In this document: one piece after another, positions 1-12,735 of the stretch
Layout: every line of letters starts with the position of its first letter
How positions within the stretch are numbered: position 1 is the stretch's first letter
Source of the DNA: Vanilla planifolia
Taxonomy: Eukaryota > Streptophyta > Magnoliopsida > Asparagales > Orchidaceae
Length of the DNA: 64,000 nt
Assembly: GCA_023846275.1 (NCBI GenBank)
Contig: JAIUJO010000069.1
Location: forward strand, 1,581,242-1,645,241
Direction of reading: 5' to 3'
Position numbers and translations under genes: made by a program
The notes under the pieces: model-generated
What the model saw: only the letters and a program-made list of their open reading frames with translations
The model's database searches: none
Told to the model about the DNA's origin: nothing

Positions 1-2532
1 CTGAAATATAGCAGTTTTGTCAAATTTATTTCTTGTTTTTAATTAATCCAGTTTGATTTTATTATTTTATGAGGATATTTAAGATCCCCTCTGATGTGAC
101 CTTTAAATTTTATTTATTTGGTTACATAATATTGCATTAATTTATCCAATTTTACAAATATAATTTATTGTTGTTTATACTTATTTTTGTTGAAAATAAA
201 CGTAATTCCCAATTAGATTTGTTTGAGAGCTAACTAATGCTGTTTGGAGTGATCTTGAAGATGTATATACAACATTTTATTACTTTGTAAATTTATAATT
301 ATTTAATTTCCATGTTTTGTAATATTTTATGAGGCTTTTTAATTTGTCAATTAAAGAAGTTCACTAGATCTCTATAGTATTTAAGAATCAAACTTTCTTG
401 AATAATATAATTTAATTAATCAATATTTTAGTTCTACTTTTATTTTAATAATATGAAGCTATAGATCTCATACGGTGTGACCCTTATATGGGCTTGATTT
501 CACTTTGTTATGTTTCTTTAGTTTTTCTCTTTTAAGCATTAATTTATTTTTACCTAACCATAATACAATAATTTCCTATTATTTGTGCTTATTTACTAAT
601 ACAATTAATAATTGTTGTAGACTTCATTCAATTGAGATGAAAGAAATATCCTTGGACTACAATAAGTAAGTTTTACATAATTAAATATTTATTTTAGTAT
701 TTTAGAAATTTTAAGTGGCATTTTCATTTGAATGGAATTTCATGATTGTGGATGCTACATTTGATCTTTTGATTATCTCCAAATTAACCTTTTTCATATT
801 ATTTGTGACATTTCTTCAAATATTTTGCTTTGATTTCCTTATAATACTCTGAAACTATAGATCTTTTCTAAGTTTCTAATTATATCACTTTGATTTAGTT
901 ACATTGCTTTGATTTATTTCATTTTTAGTTTTGATTTATATTTACCTAATGCAAAAAAATAATTTAATATTATTTATGCTTAGTTATTTTGGTAATTAGT
1001 ATAATTCCAAATTTGGACCAATCAGGATAAAAGAATCATTGTTGGTGTCGTCTCTATGGGATCCATCTGAATAAAATTTGGTCTTTTACATACTTAAATA
1101 TTTTATTTTCATTGAGTTTTGTGTACCTTTATGAGGAACCTTAATTTGTACTTGATTTTAGCATCAACTATGTTATATGTAATCTCCTTGCTCACACAGA
1201 ATGCGACTTTCACATATAATACATCTAATTTCACTAGCCGTTTTGTTTTGATCACATAACTATTCACTCAATGTCTCCCCATTTTTGAATATACATTGCT
1301 TTGATTTAGTCATATTAAACTACTTTAATTTTCCTTATTTTAATTTTATCATATATTTTTTTAATACTAGAATACTATTTTTTATTATTTGTAATTATTT
1401 ATTTTTGAAATTTGCTATAATTCTAAATAAGAACTAACTAAGATGAAAATATGTTAATTGAATTGTCCTAACGAGCTCTATCTAAACAAATATTCATGTT
1501 TAACTTTGCAAATATTTTATCTTGTTGGACATTTGCATGCTTTTATGAGACAGTTTCATTAACACCTAATTAGCTGGTCAAGGATGTTATACTAGATCTC
1601 CTTATTACCATGAATGCAATTTTTGATAGAATTTAATTAATTTCTTCTTAATTTTATTTCCTTAATTTTGTGACTTTACCACATATCTCTTTATCTCTTC
1701 TTATGTAATCCTTTCAACACATTTTATTTTACTATACTACCTTGCATTAATTTATCTTATTATAGCTTTATATATATTTGCATTGTATTAAAATAATATT
1801 TTATTATATTTTTTTTAATAAGTTGGTGTAGCAAAAAACGTGGTCCAATTTAGATGAAATAAACATCATCAGAGTCATCTCAATGGGCTTTTCTAATTGA
1901 ATAATTATTATTATATTTCAAATATTTAATTTTTAAAGCTTTTTGCTTGATTTTTGTGATATTTTTATTAGTACTTCATTTGACAAATGATAATGTTACA
2001 TTTAATCACCTTAGTATCTTTAGAAATAACATTCTTTTACAGTTAATGTTGTTTCTTCAAACTCTTCCCTTTGATTACAATATATACTAATAACTCTAAA
2101 TCTTTCTCAATGATGTCGATAACACTTTAATTTGATATTGCTAGATTTCTTCAATTTATGTCATTTAACTATTAATATATATTTAGATCGTATTGAAATA
2201 ATAATACTTTCTTATTTATGCCATTTTATTTTTGCAATTCGTTGAAAATAAAAACAATGTCTAATTAAGGTGAAATAAATGATGTTAGATGCAACTTGAC
2301 CTACTTTATCCAATTAAATAGTCACATTAATAATGAGAGCTATTTTTATTTTTTAATGTTTTTTGTTTATTTTTAAGACATTTTTATTGGTGACAAATTT
2401 AATGATGGAGGGTATCACAGTTGATGATCTTAACAAGATCAAGTGAAAATTTAGCTCACAATTTGTCTCATTTCATAAATCCTTTTGCTTTTATTTGGTC
2501 ATACTATTATTTAACTCTTAATTTATATGTGT
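1..2532 (-). repeat. Diverged ~410 bp tandem satellite, inverted arm
   Basis: This stretch is the reverse complement of the satellite that fills the next 10 kb. Read on the minus strand it shows the same ordered landmarks: a GAGTCCAATGACA-like word, a run of AATAA-rich sequence, an AAGGTCACATGAGAGGAG-like word, and a GAGTTACATAGTAATATAA-like word. For example, positions 60-155 read in reverse match 4,880-4,965 almost word for word. The top-strand relatives of GAGTCCAATGACA lie near 240, 651, 1,045, 1,461, 1,870 and 2,290, which gives spacings of about 395-420 bp and roughly six copies. Copies are strongly diverged by substitution and small indels. The array runs off the left edge. No coding potential is visible. 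The repeat family is not one I can name. Confidence 0.8.
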
Positions 2533-5209
2533 AGCATCCTTAATTATCAAATACGGTATGAATACGAATGTCTCAAAACTCATGCAATTGACAAAAATAA
2601 GACCATTCCTCTTTCGTTTCAATTAAACCACGTTTGTTTTATCAAATATGGTCATTGATCAATCAAGTTTGTTTTGTTTCAATCAAAACATATTTGGAAT
2701 TACTATTAATTACAAAAGCATTAAATAATGAGTAATAAAAAACTATTATTATAATGTTAAGTTAATATTTTAAAGTTAAAAATGAAATATTTTGAAAAAA
2801 TCTAATATATATTAATCAAAATGATGTCAAGCACACACATGAGGAAATTTTCATTTTAATAGTAATACAGTCAAATCAAAGCACAAAAATTTAAAAAGTA
2901 GGAATAACTACGAGGGAAAGTTTCATTCCATGGCTAAATGGAGATCAAGAATAACATCTATGATCATCAAAATTTGTATGAATTAAAATGTCTTAAAACA
3001 CCTATGTGAAGTTTATAAGACAACTAATCTTAAAACATAAAAATGAGCAGTCAAATGTAAAGAGGTCGTTAACAAGTGTCAAAAAATTTAAATCAAACAA
3101 TATTTACATACGAGATAAACTATATAGGAGTATCACATTGCTAAGATATAAGGGATTGAGTGCATCATCACAGATCATCAAAGAAAGTAGAAAATATAAT
3201 GTCTCATAAAACATACAAAAATTGTAAAAAAAAATATTTTAAAATATAAAAATAAATTTTGCAATGGATTGAGCTCGACAAGACATGTCCAACAATATTT
3301 GTTTAATCTTGCATGGACTTAACTTTGAATTATTATAAATTAGTAAAATAAATAAGAATTAATATAAACAATTATCATTTTAATATTACATAAAATCTAT
3401 ATTAAAGCTAAAATGACTTTAATTAAAGCAATAGAATATAAGCATACCATGATGATGCAAAACTCACTAGTAATGAGATGTAGAGTTTCATAGTTAAATA
3501 AAAAATTCAAAGAGAAAACATTTAAGAGAATGAGTTAAAAATAGTGGGAAAATTGCATTTCATGATACAAATTAAAAATGTTTGACAAAGCACGATAATA
3601 TCCCATAAAAAATTGTTATAAAAATAAAAATTAATGTTTGATTTGATTGAGCATGATGAGACAAGTCCAATAACATCTAATTAATCTTAATTAGACCTCA
3701 ATTAGATTTATTATGAATTACAAGAAAAGGAGATTATTATTTTTAATATTAAGCAAGTATTTATTGTGCTAAAATCGAAAAACTTGAAATAAAATAATAA
3801 AAGTAAATCAATGAGAAAAATTCTATGAAATTAAAAAAATTATACGGTAAAATCAACATTAAAAAATTATGAAGAGAATGAGTGTAATATTCATGACCAT
3901 CAACTAAGGTACGGATAAATCACGTTAAGATGAGTCTGATGACACTTGCTTCCTCTTAAATGGACATGATTTTGAATCAGTTTGACTTAAAGAAGTAATT
4001 CAGTAGAAACATTACAAGATTTTTTATATTAACTATTTATTAAAGCTAAAAATAGATAGATTGAAGCAATGTGATAAACAAAATCAAAGCCATCAAAAGG
4101 TCATAAAAGTGGGGATTTAGAAATGAATTGTAATATAAATAATTCAAAGTAAAATGGTTGAGAAAATGAAAAATATTATATGAGAAAATAAAATACATGC
4201 CACTTAAGAGATTAAGTGTAATATCTTCAATAATCAAATATGAAATTGATTAAAATTTCTTATGAAGTGTCCAAAAACTTTTGAAAGTGAAATATTTAAA
4301 AATGCTGAAATGAATATTTCATTATGGAGAACTCATTCAGTTGAGTTTAACGACAATTTTTCATGTCGACTGAAACCTTTTTAGAATTACCACAAATAAC
4401 AAAAGTAAACATGTGTAAATTCTAATAATTTTTACCTTTACATAAATAAAAATTAAAGCAAAGAGTAATAATTTAAAGTAATAAGGTATAACTATATGAA
4501 AGTTATATAAAGGTCATGCAGGTAGGGAATGAGAGTATCAGACATATAATAAAATGAAAAGAGCATATTTAAAGAAATGAGATAAATTGTATATTAAATT
4601 TGATTACGAGATCCAAAGGAGATCAAGTGTACCATTTTTTATTGTTTAATCATCAATAAGTAAAAATGATTCATAAAGCATGCTAGAGCAATAAAAAAAT
4701 ATAAAACACAAAACTAATTTGTAGATGGTGCTCATTAAGACTAATAAAATGATGTTTTCTTCATTTTATTGGAGCTTTTTTGGAAATACTGTGATTTACG
4801 AAATTTATAAAAAAACATAGAAAATAATAAATTATTATGTTAATATTTAGTAAAATTAAAATAAAGCTGAAATTAGATAAATTTAAGTAATGAAATAGAA
4901 ATAATTAAAAATAAAAAAGGTCACATTAGAGGAGATTTAAAGTTACTTAGTGATATAATGAAATCAAAGAAAAAGTGTAAGAAATGAGACATATTTTAAG
5001 GTAGTGTTGCGTTCGAAGGTACAAATGAGATCGATTAAAACATCAATAATAATCGAATTAGGTACTAATGAAAATATCTAACAAAACATATAGGAACTTT
5101 ACAGAATAAATTATTTAAAAATATGAAAAAAATAATTTTTAAATCGATAAAGCTCAACTAGATGAGCCCAAAAAAATTGGTTTGTCTCGATCATGTTTTC
5201 TTGTTAACC

Positions 5210-5855
5210 AAAAGCTATGGTGCATTGTCTAAAAATGACAAGCCCTGGGTACTTTTAGTGATTTCTTTAAAGCAAATTTTTAAATTTGAGATAGTCGATG
5301 CTCATGTTCGTGGAAGATCATAACACAGAAGTTATGGAAATATCGATTGTTATTAAGTTCCTATTGGATTGAGAAGAAAACCACTAAAAGATACATTATG
5401 AATTTAATTTTATGTATTTCAATATTTTCTTTTAGAAAGTTATCATTGATATCAATATTTATTATTAGTTGAAAAATTAAATTTCATTTAAATTAATCAT
5501 CTTAAACAAATATTAGGTTACTAAAACATAATCCATTATCCTTGACTATCTTGAGAATCATTTTTTTTATCATATCTTACGTTTTATTAATATCTTTTAC
5601 AGAAAAACAATTTTAATTATAATAATTATTTAGTAATAATAATAATAAATAAAATAATGATAAAATAAGAATTAACTTAATAAGAATGAAAGCGAAACGT
5701 AATAACAACACCTAAAACATTATGAGTATTATTAATGTGTAAGGAATGTTGGTCGCTAAACTCATTGGCCAACTTAGGTAACCCCAAACATGGTTTAATT
5801 AGTTTGTAGATCTAGTTTTTACTCCTATATTGGCATATCATGTATTTAAAATTAT
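5210..5855. other. Non-satellite segment interrupting the array
   Basis: The satellite pattern stops after the 'GATCATGTTTTC' part of a unit near 5,208. It resumes at a unit start ('AACATCA', then 'ATCATCGAATTAGATACGAAT') near 5,855. The intervening 0.65 kb shows none of the satellite landmarks and has a different texture, including a short (TAA)n run near 5,633-5,650 and a small GTTGG...CCAAC hairpin near 5,738-5,772. No ORF, terminal inverted repeat or target-site duplication could be confirmed by eye. It could be an old non-autonomous insertion or a very decayed filler segment. Confidence 0.5.
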
Positions 5856-8800
5856 AACAACATCAGGTGCGACAATTTGATCATCGAATTAGATACGAAT
5901 AAATATGTTTTCTAAATTTTGTAAAATCTTTAGAAAATAAAATATTCAAAAATTTTGAAGTGGTTATTTAAAAGGATAGATGTTATCAATATGAGCCTAA
6001 AAAAATTATTTCTTCTTGATTTGACCATTTTTGGATTTACTATAGATAATTTTATTAATAAGCACAAATAATAGCAAATTACGACTTTAATATTAATTAA
6101 ATTACTATTCAACCTTAAATGAGATAAATTTAATCGATGTAATATAACCATATTAAAGCATTGTGATAGTCGCATGAGAATAGATTTGATGTCAAGAAGT
6201 AAATACGTAAATAATCCTAAACAATAATGTAAATATTCTTAAATATTCATAAATAATCATAACTAATAATTAATAATTCTTTTAATATTAAATAAACATA
6301 TATCATTATTGAAATAAGTTAAATTGATTCAATGTTATATAACCAAATAAATATAATATGCAAAATCACAATAGAAGATATTATAGTTATATTGTAATAA
6401 AAAAATAAATATCAATATTTTGAAGAAATTGTGAAACTATGCTATTCCTTACGCATCTAATGATGTTTATTTCATCTATATTTGAACTAGTTCTGAGAAC
6501 ATTGAATCGACCTAATAGAAATTTTAAGTAATAAAAAAAATTTAATTTAATGAAAATAAATATTATTAAAGTTGAAATGCGGTGAATTGAAATAATTTAA
6601 CATAACAATAACAAGTTGATATAATTGTAACATGATATAAGATACAGAGATTCAAAGTAAAATAATGAATCCAATGCAAAACATTCGAAAAATTATCATA
6701 AACTATTTGGAAAAGTTCATTACAATGATTCATAGAAGAGTGAGAGTAGTAATTGTGACCTTACATAAAGTAAAAATTGAAATGTCTAGTAAAATGATGA
6801 AAACATTGAAAACATATTTAAAAAAATTAAAAAATGAAATATTTATTTGTATTAAGTGCTTTGAGACATGTCCAACAAAGTTTATTGCCTTAATTGGAGC
6901 TCATTTAAAAATACTACAAATGATCATATTAAATAAGCATGAATCAAAATAAAGTACTACATTAATTTTAAGTAGATAAATCTTAACGGTTAAAGAAGAC
7001 TAATTTAGTTGATATAATATAGCATAGCTAAAGTGATGTATAGATTACATAATTAGAAAGTTAGAGTTGCATTGCAAAATAGGCAAATGAAAGCAAAAAA
7101 GTTAAGCAAATGAGAAAAATTTTATAGGAAAGTTATATTATACTACAATGATAATGTGTAACAAGCTCGACCATCAAATTAGGTATAAATAAAATTGTGG
7201 CATAAAATGATAACAAATCATGGAAAATAAAATATTAAAAAAATATAAAAATACAAATAATTTGAATGTTTTTTGTTGAGATGATTCTTATGAGCATTTA
7301 TTTAGTCTCAGACTGACCTCATTTCGGATTTCTAAAAATTATAGAAGTAAATAAGCATAAATAACAAAAAATTATTTTTTTAACAATAAAAAGGAATGAA
7401 TTAAAGCAAAAAGTAGAAGAATTTCAACAATGTAAAATAACAAATAATGCCAACATAAACATCATCTTAGAAGAGATTTACAATTATGAAATAATATCAC
7501 CAAATCAAAATGAAAATCTATATAAAAGAAATAACTTTTACAATAAAGTTTAGTTCGTCGACACCAGGTATATTGAGTTTGACATTTTGCATCATTAAAT
7601 TGTGTGCAAATTAGAATTTCTTGTAAAGTGTGCTAAATCGTTTAATAATAAAGTAGTTATAAATATAGAAATTATTATTTAAGGTGATAGAGTGCACAAA
7701 AAGGAGTCCAATGACAATGTTTTATCTCGATCAGACCGTGTTTTGAATTATTATGAATTAGAAATGTAAAAGGGCATAAAAAATAATAAATTATGGGATT
7801 AATTTCAATTAAATACGTATAAAACTAAAATGAGATTAGTTCTACAATTGTAATAAAACCAATTAAAATGGACATAAATATAAAGATGTAGAGCTTCTTA
7901 GTAAGATAGCCATATCGAAGAAAAATTTTTTAAGTAATGAGAAAAGTTGCATGGAGCGTAGAAAGTAGATGATGTGCAATATCATCGATCAGTAAATCTG
8001 GTGCCAATCAATGTGTCTTGTGAAGCATTTCACATGTTTAACAAAAAATTCTTAGAAATGTATAGTTATATAGTAATTTAGCTAAAACAAAGAAAAAAAT
8101 TTACGGAAATAAGAAATAATGTACAATGCTAATTACTTTCCAAGATGCGGCTATGATCCAATATAACATCCCAAGTCATTAAATCAAGCATAAATAAAAA
8201 TCACTTGTAAAGCACGGAAAAACCTTTAAAAATAAAATACTTAAATATTGACAAATTTTTATTTAAATAAATTTCTGAAATAAATAAATAGTGATAGTAA
8301 TATATTTTTATTTTAATATTTTGTAAGAAAATATATTAAAGGTTAAATATGATACATTAAAGAACTATAAGATAACAAAATCGATGTGATGTGAAGGTCA
8401 CATGAGATGATATTTAGAGTTACAAATTATGATACCCTAGATAAGGAAAAAACTTGAGAACATTAGATTAACTATGCAAGAAAGTTGTATTCCAGGATAT
8501 TATATAAACGAAGTGCAACATCCATAACCATAAAATAAGGTATAAGAAACTATAGCTGATAAAACATGTGAAAAGTCTAATGACTAGAGTAATATAAAAA
8601 TTACTAGAAATAAGTCTATTGACATTTTCTTCATCTTGATCATACAATGATAAGAACTATTACAAATTACTAAGATAATATAAAAATTAATAATATTATT
8701 TTTTTTAATTTTAAGTACATATATATTAAAATTTAATGAGATAAATCAACTAAAAAATGGCAATAAATACTATAATTTATGTAGGAAAAGAAACTTATAA

Positions 8801-11800
8801 TACACTAAATGGATGGAGGGTGGCATTCTCGATCGTCAAATAAGGTATGAATAAAAATGCCACAAAAAGCATACCATGCAAATAATTTTTTAAAAAATAT
8901 TATATTTAATATTTAATTAGATAAAACTCATAAAGATGGGATCTACTATGGTCGTTTCATCATGATCAAACCTAATTTAGAATTATTTCAAAATATCAAA
9001 GTTAAAAGGCAAAACTAATGATAAAGTATTATTTTAATACAAAGTAAATGTATATTGAAAAAAATAAAGCAAAATGTAAACAAGCAAGATATGTTCATCA
9101 AAGGATTGAAAAGGTCACATGAGAGAAGAATTAGGCTTTAATAATAATATAATCAAGTCAAGATGAAAATTTTAAAGAAATAGATGAATTATTTGAAAAG
9201 TCATGTTTAAAGGAGCAAAAGAGCATAAGGAAACAACATAGATCATTATATATGGTACAAATCTAAATGTCTCAAAAAAGGTGTTGGAATACTACAGAAT
9301 AAAATTTTTAAAACTTTAATAATGAATAGTTAATTTAGTAGAGCATGTTGACATGGCTCCAAGGATGTTTCTTTCATATAAATGAGGCATCATTTGGAAC
9401 TATTGTTAATTACCAAGTTAAAAAAAAATAGATATATATTATTATTATAATATCAAATAAATACATTTTAAGGCTTAAATATGATAAATAAAATAAAAGT
9501 TGGATAGAGCCAATTGAAAATAGTATAATTTTCACATGAGAAAATAATTTTGAGCTACATAGAAATATAGTAAAATCAAAGCAAGAATTCCCATGTTACA
9601 AAGGAGTTCAAGTGTAACATTATCAATCGTCTAACCATGTCAAAATTAAAATTATTCTTAAAGCAAGTTGAAACCCAAAAAAATAAAACATTCAAACTTG
9701 AAAAAAAAATATTTAAATCAATACAGCTTGTTGAGCTGAGTCCAATGACATGTCTCATCTTGATCTAACAACTTCTATGAAATAATAATTTTTAAATTAA
9801 ATGATTACAAATAATAACAAATTAATGTTTTAAATTTTTAGATAATATACATTATTACCTAAATACAATCAATTGAGTACATTTAATATAACTAAATAAA
9901 AATAATGGAATGGTCACACACATGAAGATTTTGAGTTAAATAGTAAAATAATCAAACAAAAGTTAAAATTTTGAATAAATAAGATTGTATAGAAATATTG
10001 TATTGCAAGATACTATGGAGATCAAGTGCAATATCAATAATAATCAACTATGAAATGAATCCAAATGTCTATCCAAACCTAAAAAACCATTAAAAGTAAA
10101 AAAAATTCTAAAAAAGAAATTCATGATTTTTTGGATAGAGGTTTATTATGTGAGTCCAATGATATTTGTTTTTCCTTGAAATAATGTAACATAAGCAAAT
10201 CAAAGTTATTTAAATTTCACAAGAGTTAAGATTTATAATTACATAATGATAAAACAAAATGATAAAAAAATTTGAACAAAATAAAATAAATTACATAAGT
10301 AATTTGAATACTTAGATATCAAGGACATAAATCATAAAATCATGAATCACCAAATTTGGATTGAATCAAATTTCTAATAAAGCATATAAAAACCATAGAA
10401 AGAATTTTTTTTAAAAAAAAAACTGAAAATTAATTGGATACAACAAGTTAAAATTTGTTTGACAACTTCTGTTTCAACAAAAAAAAAGTTGTTTCGAGTT
10501 ACTAAGATTAACTATAATAAAATGGTACAAAAATAATGAATTATTGTATTAATATTAACCTAATGTATATTAAAAATAAAATAAAATGAGTCAAAGAAAT
10601 ATAATTTATCCTAATGAAAGCTATGTAGATGTCACATGAAAAAAGGTTTAGACTAATACTGTAACACAACTAAATAAAAAAGGACAATTTGTAAAAATGA
10701 GAAATTATACTTGACTCGAAGATCATTAAATCAGTAATGAAAAGAAATGTCATATAAAACATACCAATCTATTGAAAGAGAAGAAATTAAAAATATAGAA
10801 ATGAATAATTTTTAGATAGCTCTCATCAAAATGAGTCGAATAAAATCTTCTTCCTCTTAATCATACCATATTTTTAATGATTATGAATTACCAAAATGAA
10901 TAACCTCAAATAATGTTAGATTATTATTTTATTATTAAAATAAAAAATATACTAAAGAATAATTAGAAAAAATAAAGCAATGAAAGGTAATGAAATAAAA
11001 GAAAAAATTTATTAAATTAGATAAATTTTATGAGAAGTTGCATTTGAAAATACAATAAGAGCTCGAGTTATCCACAAGTATAGTTAGAAATTGAAATGCT
11101 TGAAAAATAAGGCAAAACAACAGAGAATAAAATATTTGAAATATATAAATGAAAATTTAAATTGATGCATCTATTGAACCTGAATCCAATGACATTGTTT
11201 TACCTTTGTTAGCCCTCACTTGGAATTGCTGTTATTACTAAAGTAAATAAACGAAATAATAACAAACTATTATTTTATTATTAATTAAATGTATATTGAA
11301 ATAAAAATGAGACAATTTGAAACACCTTAGTACAACTAAATCAATGTGATGCAAGGGCCACATGAGAGGAGAATTAGTGATAAATGATAATATAATCAAA
11401 TTATAGTGAAATAGTTTTAAAAATATGATAAATTATATAGGTGTTAATTCACAAGGTAATATAAAGATGAATGTAACAACCCAAATCAACAAACCAGGTG
11501 AGGATAAAAATGCCTACTAAAGAAATCAAAAACCCTAAAAAATAAAATATTTTAAAGTATAGAAATAAATACTTATTCAAATAGATCTTGATGATATAAC
11601 CCCAGCAACTTTTGTACTGCCTAAATCATTGGGATTTACCACAAAGTATACAGATAAACAAGCATAAATAACAAAAAATTATTGCTTAAATATTAAGTAA
11701 ATTATCAAATTTAAAATGAAATTCATTGAAGTAGCACAGTATAAGTAAATCATGGTGATGTAAATGTCACAAAAAAGGAAATTAAGAGAGACATAGAAAA

Positions 11801-12278
11801 ATTATTAACTCATATAAAAAGCTTTGAAAATATTAGAAAAATTATTTGAAAAAATGGCATTCCAAGATACTATGGTGATTGAAAAAAAATTTCTTCATCA
11901 TCAAATAATTCTTTGTCAAATGATGATAGTTTTATTATAGTTAGTCTATCTTTGGAATTATTATTAATTATAAAAAATAATAAGAATAAATAATAAAAAA
12001 TTGATATATTAATTCTAAGTATTTTTAGCGGTTGAAATGAAATAAAATGGTATAAAATAATATAAAAAATCAATAAATGTATTTAAAAAGCGATATCTAT
12101 TATTTCAGAACTTACATTTTGAGATACTAAGGAGGTTATATTTAAAATACATGATATTCAACTAAGGTGTGAACAAAATACCTTATAAAAATGCCAAATT
12201 CATCATAAATAAAATATACAAAAAGAACTTAAAATTAATCAATTAGTTGCATCAAAGTGGTTGAGATGACTCAAATGA

Positions 12279-12381
12279 TTACTATAATAAATAAGAATAA
12301 CTTATAATAATTCTTAGTCGAACCTCACTCATTTTTGTTATAATTTACTATAATAAATAAGAATAACTTATAATAATTCTT
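12279..12381 (+). repeat. Exact 37 bp direct duplication, 66 bp period
   Basis: Positions 12,279-12,315 and 12,345-12,381 are identical over 37 bp, separated by 29 bp. The unit begins TTACTATAATAAATAAG and ends ATAATTCTT. Because the surrounding satellite copies are heavily diverged, this perfect pair must be a much later local event, such as slippage or unequal exchange. Confidence 0.9.
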
Positions 12382-12735
12382 TATACTAAGTAAATATATA
12401 TTAATGTTAAAAATTTTCAAATTGAGCCAATGGAATGTATCCAAATCAAAGCGATGTAAAAGCAACTTATGGAGCAATTTTGAGTTAAATAGTGATATAA
12501 ATAAATAAAAGACAAAACTTTTAAGGAACGAGAAAAACTATATCTAGAAGTAAATCTTCAAAACACTATAGAGTTTGAGTACAATGTCTTTGACTTTTAG
12601 TTAAGGTACTAATTAAAGTCACTCATAAAACATTCAAAAATTTATAAAATAATAAAAATAAATATCTAAAATTAAATTCAACATAATCCTCTTGGTGGTG
12701 TTTTACTTTAATCAAAATCATCCTTTTTTGATTTG

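Larger units (their letters stand above)
2533..12735 (+). repeat. Diverged ~410 bp tandem satellite, main arm
   Basis: About 25 head-to-tail copies of one unit fill this stretch. Each copy runs in the same order: a 'CAACATCNATCATCAAAT' start, 'AGGTATGAATAAAAATG', an A-rich part, 'GAGTCCAATGACA' followed by 'TTTCATCTTGATC', 'TTGGAATTATTATGAATTAC', 'GGTCACATGAGAGGAG', and 'GAGTTACATAGTAATATAA'. Copies of the GAGTCCAATGACA landmark lie near 3,661, 3,931, 4,342, 4,750, 5,161, 6,865, 7,285, 7,703, 8,610, 8,935, 9,349, 9,735, 10,150, 10,450, 10,829, 11,179 and 11,595. The modal spacing is 410-420 bp, and shorter gaps mark deleted units. The top strand is A-rich. Small open frames inside it (for example 6,665-6,952, 95 codons) are not shared between copies and look like chance. 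Confidence 0.85.

Noticed and set aside
6665-6952. 95-codon plus-strand open frame
   Set aside because: It lies across satellite units and is not open in the equivalent place of other units. The Met/Ile/Lys-rich translation is compositional.
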